Source: Thiothrix litoralis
GTDB lineage: Bacteria > Pseudomonadota > Gammaproteobacteria > Thiotrichales > Thiotrichaceae
NCBI RefSeq assembly: GCF_017901135.1
Contig: NZ_CP072801.1
Span: 3,159,501 to 3,223,500 of the forward strand
DNA: 64,000 nt
Reading direction: 5' to 3'
Below the pieces are notes generated by a model. That model was not told the origin of the DNA and did no database searches. It worked only from the letters and a program-made list of their open reading frames with translations. The position numbers were made by a program, and so were the translations under genes. Position 1 is the stretch's first letter. The number at the start of each line of letters is the position of its first letter. This document shows, piece by piece, positions 36,507 through 45,747 of this stretch.

Positions 36507-36833
36507 TTATTCATACTGCTCAATCGTTGTGCCATCGTCCCGGTCGACTTGCACCTGTTCCAGCACACGACCACGCAGGATGGCTCGTCCGTGCCGCCGT
36601 TCAATCCCGCGCTTGCTGTATTCAAAGCCGTAAATGCGCCGCCAGACCAGATGCCCCTGACGGTTGCGGGCAGGCTTCATGCTTTCCAGCGCCACGGTTT
36701 GATCCAATAACTGCACGTCAATCTCGCGGCAGGCACGTATGGCAGCCGCGACCGCCCGTTCTTTGGCATTCATTGAGTCGATCCAGAACCAAAAACCCAA
36801 GCCAAGTAACCCCAGTAAAAGCAGATTTTCCAT
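36507..36833 (-). CDS. DUF3301 membrane-anchored protein
   Basis: 108 residues: an N-terminal membrane helix (LLLLGLLGLGFWFWIDS), then the DUF3301 core with ACREIDVQLLDQTVALES, RIYGFEYSKRG and RAILRGRVLEQVQVD. Family function unknown. The start is at ATG 36833; a start at 36893 would add an unrelated extension. Convergent with glnE, 3 bp between the stops. Confidence 0.8.
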   Translation of the reverse strand: MENLLLLGLLGLGFWFWIDSMNAKERAVAAAIRACREIDVQLLDQTVALESMKPARNRQGHLVWRRIYGFEYSKRGIERRHGRAILRGRVLEQVQVDRDDGTTIEQYE

Positions 36834-36907
36834 TATTGTCCTTGAAAATAGTAGAATGTACCCATTATTACGGAAATCCGCTAACCGACACAAAGTAAAG
36901 AGCGCAC

Positions 36908-37750
36908 ATGGACATACCTCAAATCACACAAAAACCCACCACCATTACCTTTATTGGTGCTGGCAATATGGCTCGCAGCCTGATTGTTGGCCTGTTACAA
37001 GACAAGGCGAACGTCGTCTTGCGCGTGGCTGACCCTGATCAGCAACAACTCGATGCTATCCGCAAGCACTGGCCGGATGTGCTGACCACGACTGATAATC
37101 TCGAAGCCATGCAAGGCGCGGATGTGGTAGTGCTAGCGGTCAAGCCGCAAATCATGCGTGCCGTGACCGAAACGCTGGCTGAAGCGGCTCAACGCAGCCG
37201 CCCGTTGTTTATTTCCATCGCCGCCGGTATCCGCGAAGCAGCGCTGAACCGCTGGCTGGGCGGTAATCAGGCGATTGTGCGTTGTATGCCGAATACGCCC
37301 GCATTGGTGCAGGCCGGTGCAACGGGTCTTTACGCCAACCCGCAGGCGTCTGAAAAGCAGCGTAGCGTGGCGGAAAGCATCCTGCGTGCGGTCGGTATTA
37401 CCTTGTGGTTTGACGATGAAATCAAGCTGGATGCAGTCACGGCGATTTCTGGCAGTGGCCCGGCCTATTTCTTTCTGGTGATGGAGGCGATGCAAACCGC
37501 CGCTGAACAATTGGGAATCCGTGCGGAAGACGCGCACTTGCTAATCATGCAAACCGCCTTGGGCGCTGCCAAACTGGCGCTGGAAAGTGGCGATATGCCA
37601 GCCGAACTGCGTCAGAAGGTCACCTCTAAAGGCGGTACGACCGAGGCAGCCCTCAAGGTGTTGACCGGTGGTGGTTTGCAGGACTTGTTCGTACAGGCTT
37701 TACAGGCGGCAGAAAGCCGTTCCCGAGAATTGGCAGCCGCCAACAGTTAA
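36908..37750 (+). CDS. proC: Pyrroline-5-carboxylate reductase
   Basis: 280 residues. Catalyses the last step of proline synthesis with NAD(P)H. The Rossmann motif FIGAGNMARSLIVGL is near residue 15, VKPQIM near 80, the P5C signature RCMPNTPALVQAGATGL near 120, and the C-terminal MQTALGAAKLALESGD and SKGGTTEAALKVL helices complete the fold. It starts the conserved group proC-yggT-yggU, with short gaps. Confidence 0.96.
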   Translation: MDIPQITQKPTTITFIGAGNMARSLIVGLLQDKANVVLRVADPDQQQLDAIRKHWPDVLTTTDNLEAMQGADVVVLAVKPQIMRAVTETLAEAAQRSRPLFISIAAGIREAALNRWLGGNQAIVRCMPNTPALVQAGATGLYANPQASEKQRSVAESILRAVGITLWFDDEIKLDAVTAISGSGPAYFFLVMEAMQTAAEQLGIRAEDAHLLIMQTALGAAKLALESGDMPAELRQKVTSKGGTTEAALKVLTGGGLQDLFVQALQAAESRSRELAAANS

Positions 37751-37786
37751 TCATTACTCATCCATATTTATTGGGGATCGTTTTAC

Positions 37787-38335
37787 ATGGAAGCCTTACA
37801 GAATGTCGGCGTTTTTTTGGTGCAAACCTTATTCTCGCTTTATATCGGGGCGGTGCTGATCCGTTTCCTGTTGGCCTTGTCACGCGCTAATTTTTACAAC
37901 CCGCTGTCACAATTTCTGGTCAAGATTACTAACCCGGTGTTGGTGCCGTTACGGCGTCTTATTCCGGCGATTGGCAAGCTGGATACGGCGGCGATTGTGT
38001 TGGCGCTGGGCTTGAAAGTTATTCAGGTTCTCCTGCTGGTGGCTTTACAGGGCAGTGATGCCAGTTTACCGGTGGTGTTGGTCTATGCGGTCGTGGATTT
38101 GTTGCGCACCGTTATCAATATTTACATCTTCGCGCTGATCATTCAGGCCGTGCTGAGTTGGGTGGGGAACAGTTATGGTAATCCGCTGGCGGATGTGTTG
38201 CATAGCCTGACGGATCCTTTGTTACGCCCGATCCGTAACGTGGTACCGACCATTGGTATGGTAGACCTGTCACCGATGGTGGCTATCCTGCTGTTGTATG
38301 TGGTGTTGATTGTGCTTCAGTCAATCGGCTTGTAA
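37787..38335 (+). CDS. yggT: YggT family membrane protein
   Basis: 182 residues with two repeats of the YGGT domain, each of two membrane helices: FLLALSRANFYNPLSQFLVK-type and SWVGNSYGNPLADVLHSLTD. LRPIRNVVPTIGMVDLSPMV closes repeat two. Related proteins are linked to cell shape and osmotic tolerance. The strong RBS TGGGGA and position between proC and yggU are conserved. Confidence 0.92.
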   Translation: MEALQNVGVFLVQTLFSLYIGAVLIRFLLALSRANFYNPLSQFLVKITNPVLVPLRRLIPAIGKLDTAAIVLALGLKVIQVLLLVALQGSDASLPVVLVYAVVDLLRTVINIYIFALIIQAVLSWVGNSYGNPLADVLHSLTDPLLRPIRNVVPTIGMVDLSPMVAILLLYVVLIVLQSIGL

Positions 38336-38338
38336 GAC

Positions 38339-38629
38339 ATGGCGGACTTTTACCGCTGGGAAAATGAGGTGTTGCACCTGTTTGTGCGGGTGCAGCCCAA
38401 AGCGAGTCGGGATGAGTTTGCTGAAGTGCAGGAAGATCGGATTCGTATCAGGATTACAGCCCCGCCCGTGGATGGCAAAGCTAACGCACACCTTGTGAAA
38501 TTTGTGGCAAAAATGTGTGGTGTTGCCAAATCAAAGGTGCAGATCATCAACGGCGAAACCGGCAGAAATAAACATTTGTCTATCGAATGCCCGGCTTGCT
38601 TACCGGCAGGTATTGAGAAGGCAGGCTAA
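38339..38629 (+). CDS. yggU: DUF167 (YggU) protein
   Basis: 96 residues. The DUF167 pattern includes VRVQPKASRDEF, then RIRITAPPVDGKANAHLVKF and VQIINGETGRNKHL. A small cytosolic fold of unknown function. Starts 3 bp after the yggT stop, so the two are translationally coupled. Confidence 0.92.
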   Translation: MADFYRWENEVLHLFVRVQPKASRDEFAEVQEDRIRIRITAPPVDGKANAHLVKFVAKMCGVAKSKVQIINGETGRNKHLSIECPACLPAGIEKAG

Positions 38630-38676
38630 AGGAAACCTTGAGCCTGCCCAGCGAAACAGTTATCGCTTAATGGAGA

Positions 38677-39126
38677 TTAACGGTAGCCACCGCCGCCGCC
38701 GAAACCGCCACGATCGCCACCACGGCCACCGCCACTGTTACCGCCACTGTTACCGCCGCCGAAACCGCCACGGCTACCACCACCGTCACGGCTACCGCCG
38801 CCACCGAAACCACCACGGCTACCGCCGCCGTCACGGCTGCCGCCACCGAAACCACCACGACCACCGCCGTCACGTGGACGATCTTCGCGTGGTTTTGCTT
38901 CGTTAACTTTGATGTTACGGCCTTGAACAGCTTGCTCGTTCAGACCTTGAATAGCTGCATTGCCTTCAGCACCGTCAGGCATGTCAACAAAACCGAAGCC
39001 CTTGGATTGCCCCGTCATTTTGTCTTTGATCATGCTAACGCTGGTTACTTCGCCATAAGCGGAGAACAGGTCGCGCAAGTCGTTTTCGGTAATTTTATAG
39101 GGCAGGTTGCCAACGTAAATATTCAC
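38677..39126 (-). CDS. Glycine-rich RRM RNA-binding protein
   Basis: 149 residues. One RNA-recognition motif: RNP2 IYVGNLPY at the N-terminus and RNP1 KGFGFVDM near 45. A C-terminal tail from residue 85 is of repeated RGGFGGGSRDGGG type. Such bacterial RRM-RGG proteins are often cold-induced RNA chaperones, and the RGG-like tail adds unspecific RNA binding or condensate-forming capacity. The 39127-39365 upstream stretch has no gene and may hold a long leader; I see no defined structure. Confidence 0.9.
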   Translation of the reverse strand: MNIYVGNLPYKITENDLRDLFSAYGEVTSVSMIKDKMTGQSKGFGFVDMPDGAEGNAAIQGLNEQAVQGRNIKVNEAKPREDRPRDGGGRGGFGGGSRDGGGSRGGFGGGGSRDGGGSRGGFGGGNSGGNSGGGRGGDRGGFGGGGGYR

Positions 39127-39365
39127 TGTTTGTCATCTCATAAAAGCGTGTGCTGCTCGGGAATTTACGTTATAGATAATCAGTCACACCAAATTACCTG
39201 ATAACGATCGACCACTGTGGTTCGATGGGTTATGCGCTGTGAAACCTGCAAGTCAAAACGTGGCAGCGGATGGCAAAACGCACGAAACTTTCAAGTATCA
39301 GGCAAGTCATTTGGAGTGTACCCCAGTTTTCTGTTGCTGGTAACAAAAATCGGATGATTGTTTGG

Positions 39366-40964
39366 TTAATTTTTTATGTCAGCCAAAGTCCCCGAAAGGT
39401 AGGCATTCAGGAAGCTGTCAAAATCCATTTCTTCGCTGTCTTCAATAGCTTGCTGGCGGATTAACGAGGTTGCCGCGAGTTGTTGAAATTCCTCTGCCAA
39501 CGCCGGATCAAGCTCACGTTTCAAGAAATAATCACGGTGCTCGTCAGATTTTCGCTGGGCAAATTCAAAGAAACTTTCCTGCTTGGCGTGCATTTCTTCC
39601 AGCATCCGCGCTGACGGGGTAAGGTCGGGGTTGTAAGCAAGCTGGATCTGGCTATCCAGACAATCGGTGTAACAGTCTTCCCCGTGGACGGTGTTGAGCA
39701 TTTCCGCCACTGGGCGCATGGCTTGCAGTAAGTCCCGTGCATGGTCACGCAGCAATACACTCTTGCCCAGACAGCTTAAGCGCACTTCTGGGTCACGTCC
39801 GCGATGCGCGGTGAGCATCTGATTGTGGTTGATGACCTCAAACTCTTCGGCAGAGACCAGCGGGCTTTCCTGTAACAGGCAAAAATGCATGAAGACTTCG
39901 AGGAAAAACAGTTGGCGGCGGGTTAACCCGGCGGGGTGGAAGGCGTTGACATCAATAGAGCGCAATTCCACGTAGGCAATGCCGCGTTTTTCCAGTGCAT
40001 CGGTCGGCTTCTCGAAACCTTGCAAGGGCTGCTTGGGGCGTACCGTGCTGTAGTATTCGTTTTCAATTTGCAGGGTATTGGCGTTTAACTGGCGGTATTC
40101 GCCTGCGACCTTGACGCCAATTTCCCCGTAGATGGGGCAGGGCGTGGTAATGGCGCGGCGTAAACTGCTGATGTAAGTTTCCAGTGTGTTGTAACACACC
40201 TTGACGCCGGTTTTGTTTTCCTTGCTATTGGTGTAACCGATATTGCCCATCCGCAAGGAGGTGCCAAACGGCTCGTACAGGGTGTATTCGTTGAAAGCCT
40301 CCATGCCTTCTGGGGCGGGGCGATTGCCGAGGAAGCTTTTGCAAATTGCCGGGGAAGTGCCGAATAAGTAAATGATCAGCCAGCCGTAACGTTGCAGGTT
40401 ACGCACCAGTGCCATGTATTGTGCATCGCGGAAGGGACGCAACTCACCTTGATCACCTTGCACTTGCTGCCAGGGTTGCCAGAAAGCCTCGTCGATGGAG
40501 TAGTTGAAGTGAATCCCGGCGATGACTTGCATCGCTTTGCCATAACGCCATGCCAGCCCTTCGCGATAAATATGCTTCATGCGCCCGGCGTTGGAGTTGC
40601 CGTACTCGGCAATGCGGATGTCGTCTTCACCCGCCAGCACGCAGGGCATACTGGTCGTCCACAGGCGTTCGTCATCCAGTTGCTGGTACACAAACGTTTC
40701 GATATTCAGCAAGAAATCCAGCGCTTGCGCCGCCCGTTCCTGCGGTGGGGTAATCAATTCAATCAGGGATTCGGCGTAATCGGTGGTGATCCACGGATGG
40801 GTCAGGGCAGAACCGAGTACTTTGGGGTGATCACGCTGGGAAAGACGGTTATCGGGGGTGACGCGCAGGCTTTCTTTTTCCAGCCCCGTGCGGGCATTGC
40901 GCAGGTAAGGGTACAGTTGATTGGTGTCAATCTCGCGCAGGCGTTGTTCCAGCAGATGGTACAC
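39366..40964 (-). CDS. gshA: Glutamate-cysteine ligase
   Basis: 532 residues (E. coli 518). First step of glutathione synthesis. Family motifs: ARTGLEKESLRV near 25, DYAESLIELITPP near 65, MQVIAGIHFNYS near 150, and YVELRSIDVNAFHPAG near 330. Glutathione is relevant to persulfide chemistry in sulfur oxidisers, but no local operon links it to sox. Divergent from bepA across about 150 bp. Confidence 0.95.
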   Translation of the reverse strand: MYHLLEQRLREIDTNQLYPYLRNARTGLEKESLRVTPDNRLSQRDHPKVLGSALTHPWITTDYAESLIELITPPQERAAQALDFLLNIETFVYQQLDDERLWTTSMPCVLAGEDDIRIAEYGNSNAGRMKHIYREGLAWRYGKAMQVIAGIHFNYSIDEAFWQPWQQVQGDQGELRPFRDAQYMALVRNLQRYGWLIIYLFGTSPAICKSFLGNRPAPEGMEAFNEYTLYEPFGTSLRMGNIGYTNSKENKTGVKVCYNTLETYISSLRRAITTPCPIYGEIGVKVAGEYRQLNANTLQIENEYYSTVRPKQPLQGFEKPTDALEKRGIAYVELRSIDVNAFHPAGLTRRQLFFLEVFMHFCLLQESPLVSAEEFEVINHNQMLTAHRGRDPEVRLSCLGKSVLLRDHARDLLQAMRPVAEMLNTVHGEDCYTDCLDSQIQLAYNPDLTPSARMLEEMHAKQESFFEFAQRKSDEHRDYFLKRELDPALAEEFQQLAATSLIRQQAIEDSEEMDFDSFLNAYLSGTLADIKN

Positions 40965-41116
40965 GGGCAGGTTCCTGTTCAGGCCAAACGGGGATTACAG
41001 CATAGAACCACCATAATGCAAATTTCCCGTGACCGAATACCTGCTTCGGCACGGGAAAACATACTTTCCAGCGCATTGCTATTATAGTTAAGGCATCGCA
41101 TACGGAAGCCAGTTTG

Positions 41117-42535
41117 ATGATGAAACACCTGATATTGACCAGCCTGATCACGCTTGCCTTGAGTGCCAGCGCTTACGCAGCCCTCGATCTGGACGTACCC
41201 AGCATGAATCTTCCCGATCTCGGCGACCCTGCTAACAATACGCTGAGCAGTACTGAAGAGGCTGTCCTCGGCCTCAAGCTGATCCGCGAGTTGCGCGGCA
41301 GCGAGCCGGTGGTGGAAGACCCTGAACTTAGCGGCTGGTTACGCGCTTTGGGCAATCGTTTGGCAGCACACGCGCCCGGTGGTGGCAATTACTATTTCCT
41401 GATCGTCAAGAACGCTGAAATCAATGCCTACGCCATGCCGGGTGGGGTGGTGGTTATCCACTCGGGGTTAATTATCAATACCGATTCGGAAAGTGAGTTG
41501 GCGGCAGTGATCGCTCATGAAATTGCCCACGTTTCGCAGCGCCACATTGCGCGGATGATGGCCGGGGAAAAAGGTAATCCCTTGCTTACCGGGCTGGGTG
41601 TTCTCGCGGGTGCTGCCGCTGCCAGCAAAAGCCCGGAAGCTGCCCAGGCGATTATTACCGGCACTATTGCCACCCAGCTCCATCGTCAATTGAGCTTTAG
41701 CCGCCAGATGGAAACCGAAGCCGACCGCACCGGCTTGCGCATCCTTGCCGGGTCGGGGTTGAACCCGCAGGCCATGCCGCTGTTTATGGAAAAGCTGGAT
41801 CGGCGCACCTCTGACCTGAATGGCGATATTACCGAGTATTTGCGTACCCACCCGCAAAGCATTGACCGCCTCAGTGATACCCGCGAACGCGCCAACCAGT
41901 TGGGCAAGCGCCCGGTGCGCGAGGATGGCGATTACCTGTATGCGCGGGAAAAACTGCGAGCCATGACTGCGCCCGGTTCCCCGCCCGCCACCAAAGGCAA
42001 CCCGCAACTGACGCAATATGCCCAGGCCGTCAGCCAGTTGCGCCGTGGCAACGCCAAAGCGGTGTTGCAAGCCTTGGGCACACAATCGCGGGAGCTACCG
42101 GTTGCCTTGGCGATTGCTGAAGCCCTCAATATCTCGAAACGTTACGCAGATACTGAAGCCCTGTTGACCCCGCTGGCCAATGCTTACCCCGGTCAGGAGG
42201 ATATTTTGGTGTTACTGGCGGAAGCATTGCTTGCCAACCAGCAGGCGGCAAAGGCTTGGCAACTCATGAACCGCACCCGCTTGACCGAACAAACCAGTCT
42301 GGAATTCCTTGAAGTTCGCCAGCGTGTCGCCGAACAGGCAGGGCAGCCAGTCGAAGCCTACCGTTCTGCTGCCGAGCGTAGCTTGCGGATGGGGGAATAC
42401 AAGCACGCTCGTGCCATTCTTGAGCAAGCCTCGCGCTTGCCGGGTAGCCCGGCACAGACCAGCGCTCGTTTGCAAGCCATGGCGCGTGACATCGAACAGA
42501 TGGAATCCCGGCAAAAGCAACTGGATAGGTTTTAG
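41117..42535 (+). CDS. bepA: Periplasmic M48 protease/chaperone BepA-like
   Basis: 472 residues. Signal peptide (LILTSLITLALSASAYA), M48 metalloprotease domain with zinc motif AVIAHEIAHVSQRH near 135 and METEADRTG near 200, then a TPR-rich C-terminal half (from about 300). BepA (YfgC) maintains outer-membrane protein assembly by degrading or rescuing stalled LptD. Start could also be ATG 41120. No downstream partner. Confidence 0.9.
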   Translation: MMKHLILTSLITLALSASAYAALDLDVPSMNLPDLGDPANNTLSSTEEAVLGLKLIRELRGSEPVVEDPELSGWLRALGNRLAAHAPGGGNYYFLIVKNAEINAYAMPGGVVVIHSGLIINTDSESELAAVIAHEIAHVSQRHIARMMAGEKGNPLLTGLGVLAGAAAASKSPEAAQAIITGTIATQLHRQLSFSRQMETEADRTGLRILAGSGLNPQAMPLFMEKLDRRTSDLNGDITEYLRTHPQSIDRLSDTRERANQLGKRPVREDGDYLYAREKLRAMTAPGSPPATKGNPQLTQYAQAVSQLRRGNAKAVLQALGTQSRELPVALAIAEALNISKRYADTEALLTPLANAYPGQEDILVLLAEALLANQQAAKAWQLMNRTRLTEQTSLEFLEVRQRVAEQAGQPVEAYRSAAERSLRMGEYKHARAILEQASRLPGSPAQTSARLQAMARDIEQMESRQKQLDRF

Positions 42536-42551
42536 TTTGTCTGCTCATGCC

Positions 42552-42579
42552 AAATAAGAATATTATTATATTCTTATTT
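42552..42579. promoter_or_regulatory. Perfect 12-bp AT palindrome upstream of soxX
   Basis: AAATAAGAATAT and its exact inverse ATATTCTTATTT separated by TATT. Located 171 bp before soxX and 17 bp after the bepA stop. Persulfide-sensing ArsR-type repressors (SoxR, BigR, SqrR) bind AT-rich inverted repeats, so this is a plausible sox operator. With almost no G/C it is a poor terminator. Confidence 0.4.
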
Positions 42580-42749
42580 TAAGTAATTGGTTTCATTAAA
42601 GTTTTTTTGCGTGTTTTACCACAATCGGTTAAGCTCCAAGTCCGGCTATTGATATATCTCAAGTATTGTGGACATGAGGAGAGCAGCACTTTACTTCAAT
42701 AGTGATATGTTATTTTGATCATAATGGTTCTGTTAGAGAGGAGGTAGTT

Positions 42750-43127
42750 ATGCGGGAACTTTTTCGCATTTTAGTTATGTCAACAGCGGTTTCCGTGTTG
42801 GCTCTGGGGGCAGGATTCTCGTCTGCGTATGCAGCGGATGATGCAAAAGAAGCCAAAAAAGAAGTAACCGGTAAGGACTTGGCCTTTGACCGTGCCATAG
42901 GTAACTGTCTGGCATGTCACATGATCGCGGGCGGCGAGCTGCCGGGTAATATTGGCCCGCCATTGATTGCGATGGCTGCCCGTTTCCCGGACAAAGCCAA
43001 GCTGAAAGCGCAAATCTATGATTCCCGTGTTGCTAACCCCAATACCATCATGATTCCGTTCGGCCCGATGGGTATCCTGAACGATGAGCAGCTTGATAAG
43101 GTCGTTGACTTCATTTCAACCCTGTAA
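42750..43127 (+). CDS. soxX: SoxX, monohaem cytochrome c of SoxAX
   Basis: 125 residues. Signal peptide (LVMSTAVSVLALGAGFSSAYA), haem motif CLACH (C53), distal Met in FGPMGIL, and the SoxX hallmarks GNIGPPL and SRVANPNTIMIPFG. It takes electrons when SoxA conjugates thiosulfate to SoxY. ATG 42750 follows GAGGAGG; an upstream in-frame start at 42702 is rejected. First gene of soxXYZA. Confidence 0.94.
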   Translation: MRELFRILVMSTAVSVLALGAGFSSAYAADDAKEAKKEVTGKDLAFDRAIGNCLACHMIAGGELPGNIGPPLIAMAARFPDKAKLKAQIYDSRVANPNTIMIPFGPMGILNDEQLDKVVDFISTL

Positions 43128-43169
43128 CTTATTAAATAATATTCACTGAATTCTTGGAGAGAGGAATTT

Positions 43170-43625
43170 ATGAAACGTAGAACATTTTTGCAGGGCACAC
43201 TTGCCGCCAGTGCGGCTGGTCTTGCGGTCAGCGCTGGCCTGTTGACACCGGGTATGGTTATGGCAGAAGGCGGCGGTGCATTCGATGCCAAGTCGATGGA
43301 AGATGCGCTGAAAATCATGGCACTCACCCCGGAAGATTCCGGTGACATCAAAATCAAAGCCCCTGAAATTGCTGAAAACGGCGCAGTTGTACCTGTGACC
43401 GTCACTTCAGGTGTCGCGGGTACAACCGAAATCAGCATTCTGGTTGACGGCAACCCAACGCCACTGGCAGCGACTTTTATCCTGCCAGAAGGCACGTCCC
43501 CTGAAGTTTCCACCCGTATCAAAATGGGTAAAACAGCCAACGTGGTCGCGATCGCCAAAGCAGGCGATAAAGCCTACACCGCGAAGCAGGAAGTTAAGGT
43601 CACCATCGGCGGCTGCGGCGGCTAA
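43170..43625 (+). CDS. soxY: SoxY, sulfur carrier subunit (copy 1)
   Basis: 151 residues. Twin-arginine signal (MKRRTFLQGTLAASAAG) and the C-terminal carrier arm ending VTIGGCGG, whose Cys carries thiosulfate and sulfane sulfur. It is exported folded with SoxZ. It differs from copy 2 by only Asp/Glu and Ile/Val near residues 49-53. RBS GAGAGGA. Confidence 0.96.
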   Translation: MKRRTFLQGTLAASAAGLAVSAGLLTPGMVMAEGGGAFDAKSMEDALKIMALTPEDSGDIKIKAPEIAENGAVVPVTVTSGVAGTTEISILVDGNPTPLAATFILPEGTSPEVSTRIKMGKTANVVAIAKAGDKAYTAKQEVKVTIGGCGG

Positions 43626-43642
43626 TTCAGAGGAGCAAACAC

Positions 43643-43951
43643 ATGTCTAGCATTAAACTCAAAGCGGCTGCCAAAGACGGCGCGGTCGAAGTCAAAGCCC
43701 TGATGACCCACCCGATGGAAACCGGGCAGCGCAAGGATAAAAAAACCGGGGAAATGGTTCCGGCGCATTTCATCAAGGAAATCATTGTCACGGCGGGCGA
43801 TAAAACCATCCTGACGGCTAACTGGGGCGGCTCTGTCTCCAAAAACCCTTACCTCGCGTTCAGCTACGCAGGCAAGGCAGGCGACAAAATCAAACTGGCG
43901 TGGACAGACAACAAAGGCGAGACAGATTCCGCCGAAACTGATGTTGCCTAA
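43643..43951 (+). CDS. soxZ: SoxZ, sulfur carrier partner (copy 1)
   Basis: 102 residues with no signal peptide, as expected because it is exported with SoxY. Typical SoxZ features are VEVKALMTHPMETG, HFIKEIIV and FSYAGKAGDKIKLAW. RBS AGAGGAG. The protein is identical to copy 2. Confidence 0.96.
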   Translation: MSSIKLKAAAKDGAVEVKALMTHPMETGQRKDKKTGEMVPAHFIKEIIVTAGDKTILTANWGGSVSKNPYLAFSYAGKAGDKIKLAWTDNKGETDSAETDVA

Positions 43952-43966
43952 CGGGAGGAGGTTCCT

Positions 43967-44821
43967 ATGAAACAAGCATTTACCGCAGCAGCCGTTGCCT
44001 TGGCTTTGACATTTTCTGCGTTTGGTACAGTGCAAGCTGGCCCGGCAGAAGACTTGACAGCCTATCAGGATTATTTCAAAACAAACTTCAAAGATGTGCC
44101 TTTTGAAGATTTCAAAGACGGTGCTTATGCCCTGGATGCAGGCTTGAAAGAGCAGTGGCAGTCCATGGAAGAGTTCCCACCCTATGACCCCGATATTGAT
44201 GCGGGCAAGGAGATGTGGGAAAAACCGTTCAAAGATGGTAAAACCTATGCTGATTGCATGGGTGATATTAAGGCGATTCGTAGCAAATACCCAGCCTATG
44301 ATGCAGAAAAAGACACCATCGTTACCGTAGAAGGTGCGCTGGATGCTTGCAAGAAAGCGGGTGATGGTGAAGGTTTCGTCGACAAAAAAGGCAAGCCGTT
44401 ACTGAATAAAGGTGATATTGCCCAGTTGATGGCTTACATCGCGATGGAAGATCGTGGCGGCAAAATTGCTGTGCCTACACCCGAAGGCAAAGCGGTTGAC
44501 TGGTATGAAAAAGGCCAAAACTACTACTACGCCAAACGTGGTCAGTTGAATATGTCTTGTGCCGATTGCCATACCAACAACGCGGGTAAATATATCCGTG
44601 CCGATCTGCTTAGCCCTTCTTTGGGGCATGTTACCCATTGGCCGGTATACCGCTCTGCTTGGGGCGAGACCCGCACCTTGCATGACCGTTTCATGGGCTG
44701 CAATACCATGGTACGTGCCGCGAGTCTCAAACCACAAAGTGACGAGTATAAGGCACTGGAATACTTCCTGACTTATATGTCCAACGGCCTAGAATGGAAC
44801 GGCCCTGGCTCACGTAAGTAA
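43967..44821 (+). CDS. soxA: SoxA, L-cysteine S-thiosulfotransferase subunit
   Basis: 284 residues. Signal peptide (AVALALTFSAFGTVQAG), a single haem motif CADCH (C198) and the active-site Cys persulfide residue in MGCNTMVRAA (C245). C97 in YADCMGD has no CxxCH, so this is the monohaem SoxA type. With SoxX it oxidatively couples thiosulfate to SoxY Cys. Strong GGGAGGAGG ribosome site. A terminator follows. Confidence 0.95.
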   Translation: MKQAFTAAAVALALTFSAFGTVQAGPAEDLTAYQDYFKTNFKDVPFEDFKDGAYALDAGLKEQWQSMEEFPPYDPDIDAGKEMWEKPFKDGKTYADCMGDIKAIRSKYPAYDAEKDTIVTVEGALDACKKAGDGEGFVDKKGKPLLNKGDIAQLMAYIAMEDRGGKIAVPTPEGKAVDWYEKGQNYYYAKRGQLNMSCADCHTNNAGKYIRADLLSPSLGHVTHWPVYRSAWGETRTLHDRFMGCNTMVRAASLKPQSDEYKALEYFLTYMSNGLEWNGPGSRK

Positions 44822-44852
44822 CACACTTGTGTTCGATCTGACAATCGACAAG

Positions 44853-44878
44853 ACCCGGCCTCGTGCCGGGTTTTTTTT
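44853..44878 (+). terminator. Strong terminator of soxXYZA
   Basis: Stem ACCCGGC/GCCGGGT with a five-base loop and eight T. It separates soxXYZA from soxY2Z2. Confidence 0.92.
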
Positions 44879-44965
44879 AAAATTTTTTCAAAAAAACGGA
44901 ATATTTTCAGGGCGGATTGCGTCTTATCACCTGAATGTTGGTAACACATCTCTAGAGAGGAATTT

Positions 44966-45421
44966 ATGAAACGTAGAACATTTTTGCAGGGCACACTTGC
45001 CGCCAGTGCGGCTGGTCTTGCGGTCAGCGCTGGCCTGTTGACACCGGGTATGGTTATGGCAGAAGGCGGCGGTGCATTCGATGCCAAGTCGATGGAAGAG
45101 GCGCTGAAAGTCATGGCACTCACCCCGGAAGATTCCGGTGACATCAAAATCAAAGCCCCTGAAATTGCTGAAAACGGCGCAGTTGTACCTGTGACCGTCA
45201 CTTCAGGTGTCGCGGGTACTACCGAAATCAGTATTCTGGTTGACGGCAACCCAACGCCACTGGCAGCGACTTTTATCCTGCCAGAAGGCACGTCCCCTGA
45301 AGTTTCCACCCGTATCAAAATGGGCAAAACAGCCAACGTGGTCGCGATCGCCAAAGCAGGCGATAAAGCCTACACCGCGAAGCAGGAAGTTAAGGTCACC
45401 ATCGGCGGCTGCGGCGGCTAA
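44966..45421 (+). CDS. soxY: SoxY, second copy
   Basis: 151 residues, 149 identical to copy 1, with the same Tat signal and GGCGG end. It heads a separate unit after the soxA terminator and leads the MBL-rhodanese, DsrE and DUF4395 genes. This may tie this carrier pair to that downstream chemistry, or simply raise SoxYZ dosage. Confidence 0.95.
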   Translation: MKRRTFLQGTLAASAAGLAVSAGLLTPGMVMAEGGGAFDAKSMEEALKVMALTPEDSGDIKIKAPEIAENGAVVPVTVTSGVAGTTEISILVDGNPTPLAATFILPEGTSPEVSTRIKMGKTANVVAIAKAGDKAYTAKQEVKVTIGGCGG

Positions 45422-45438
45422 TTCAGAGGAGCAAACAC

Positions 45439-45747
45439 ATGTCTAGCATTAAACTCAAAGCGGCTGCCAAAGACGGCGCGGTCGAAGTCAAAGCCCTGAT
45501 GACCCACCCGATGGAAACCGGGCAGCGCAAGGATAAAAAAACCGGGGAAATGGTTCCGGCGCATTTCATCAAGGAAATCATTGTCACGGCGGGCGATAAA
45601 ACCATCCTGACGGCTAACTGGGGTGGCTCTGTCTCCAAAAACCCTTACCTCGCGTTCAGCTACGCAGGCAAGGCAGGCGACAAAATCAAACTGGCGTGGA
45701 CAGACAACAAAGGCGAGACAGATTCCGCCGAAACTGATGTTGCCTAA
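45439..45747 (+). CDS. soxZ: SoxZ, second copy
   Basis: 102 residues, identical to copy 1 at protein level. Forms SoxYZ with either SoxY. It is followed by a palindromic repeat at 45770, which may partly end transcription before the next gene. Confidence 0.95.
   Translation: MSSIKLKAAAKDGAVEVKALMTHPMETGQRKDKKTGEMVPAHFIKEIIVTAGDKTILTANWGGSVSKNPYLAFSYAGKAGDKIKLAWTDNKGETDSAETDVA

Larger units (their letters stand above)
43158..43952 (+). repeat. soxYZ duplication, copy 1
   Basis: 795 bp, matched by 44954-45748. I count six base differences. The repeat starts exactly at the soxY ribosome site and ends at the soxZ stop. Confidence 0.9.

Noticed and set aside
42552-42579. Terminator of bepA
   Set aside because: The stem has a single G-C pair and would be too weak; operator is more likely, although not proven.
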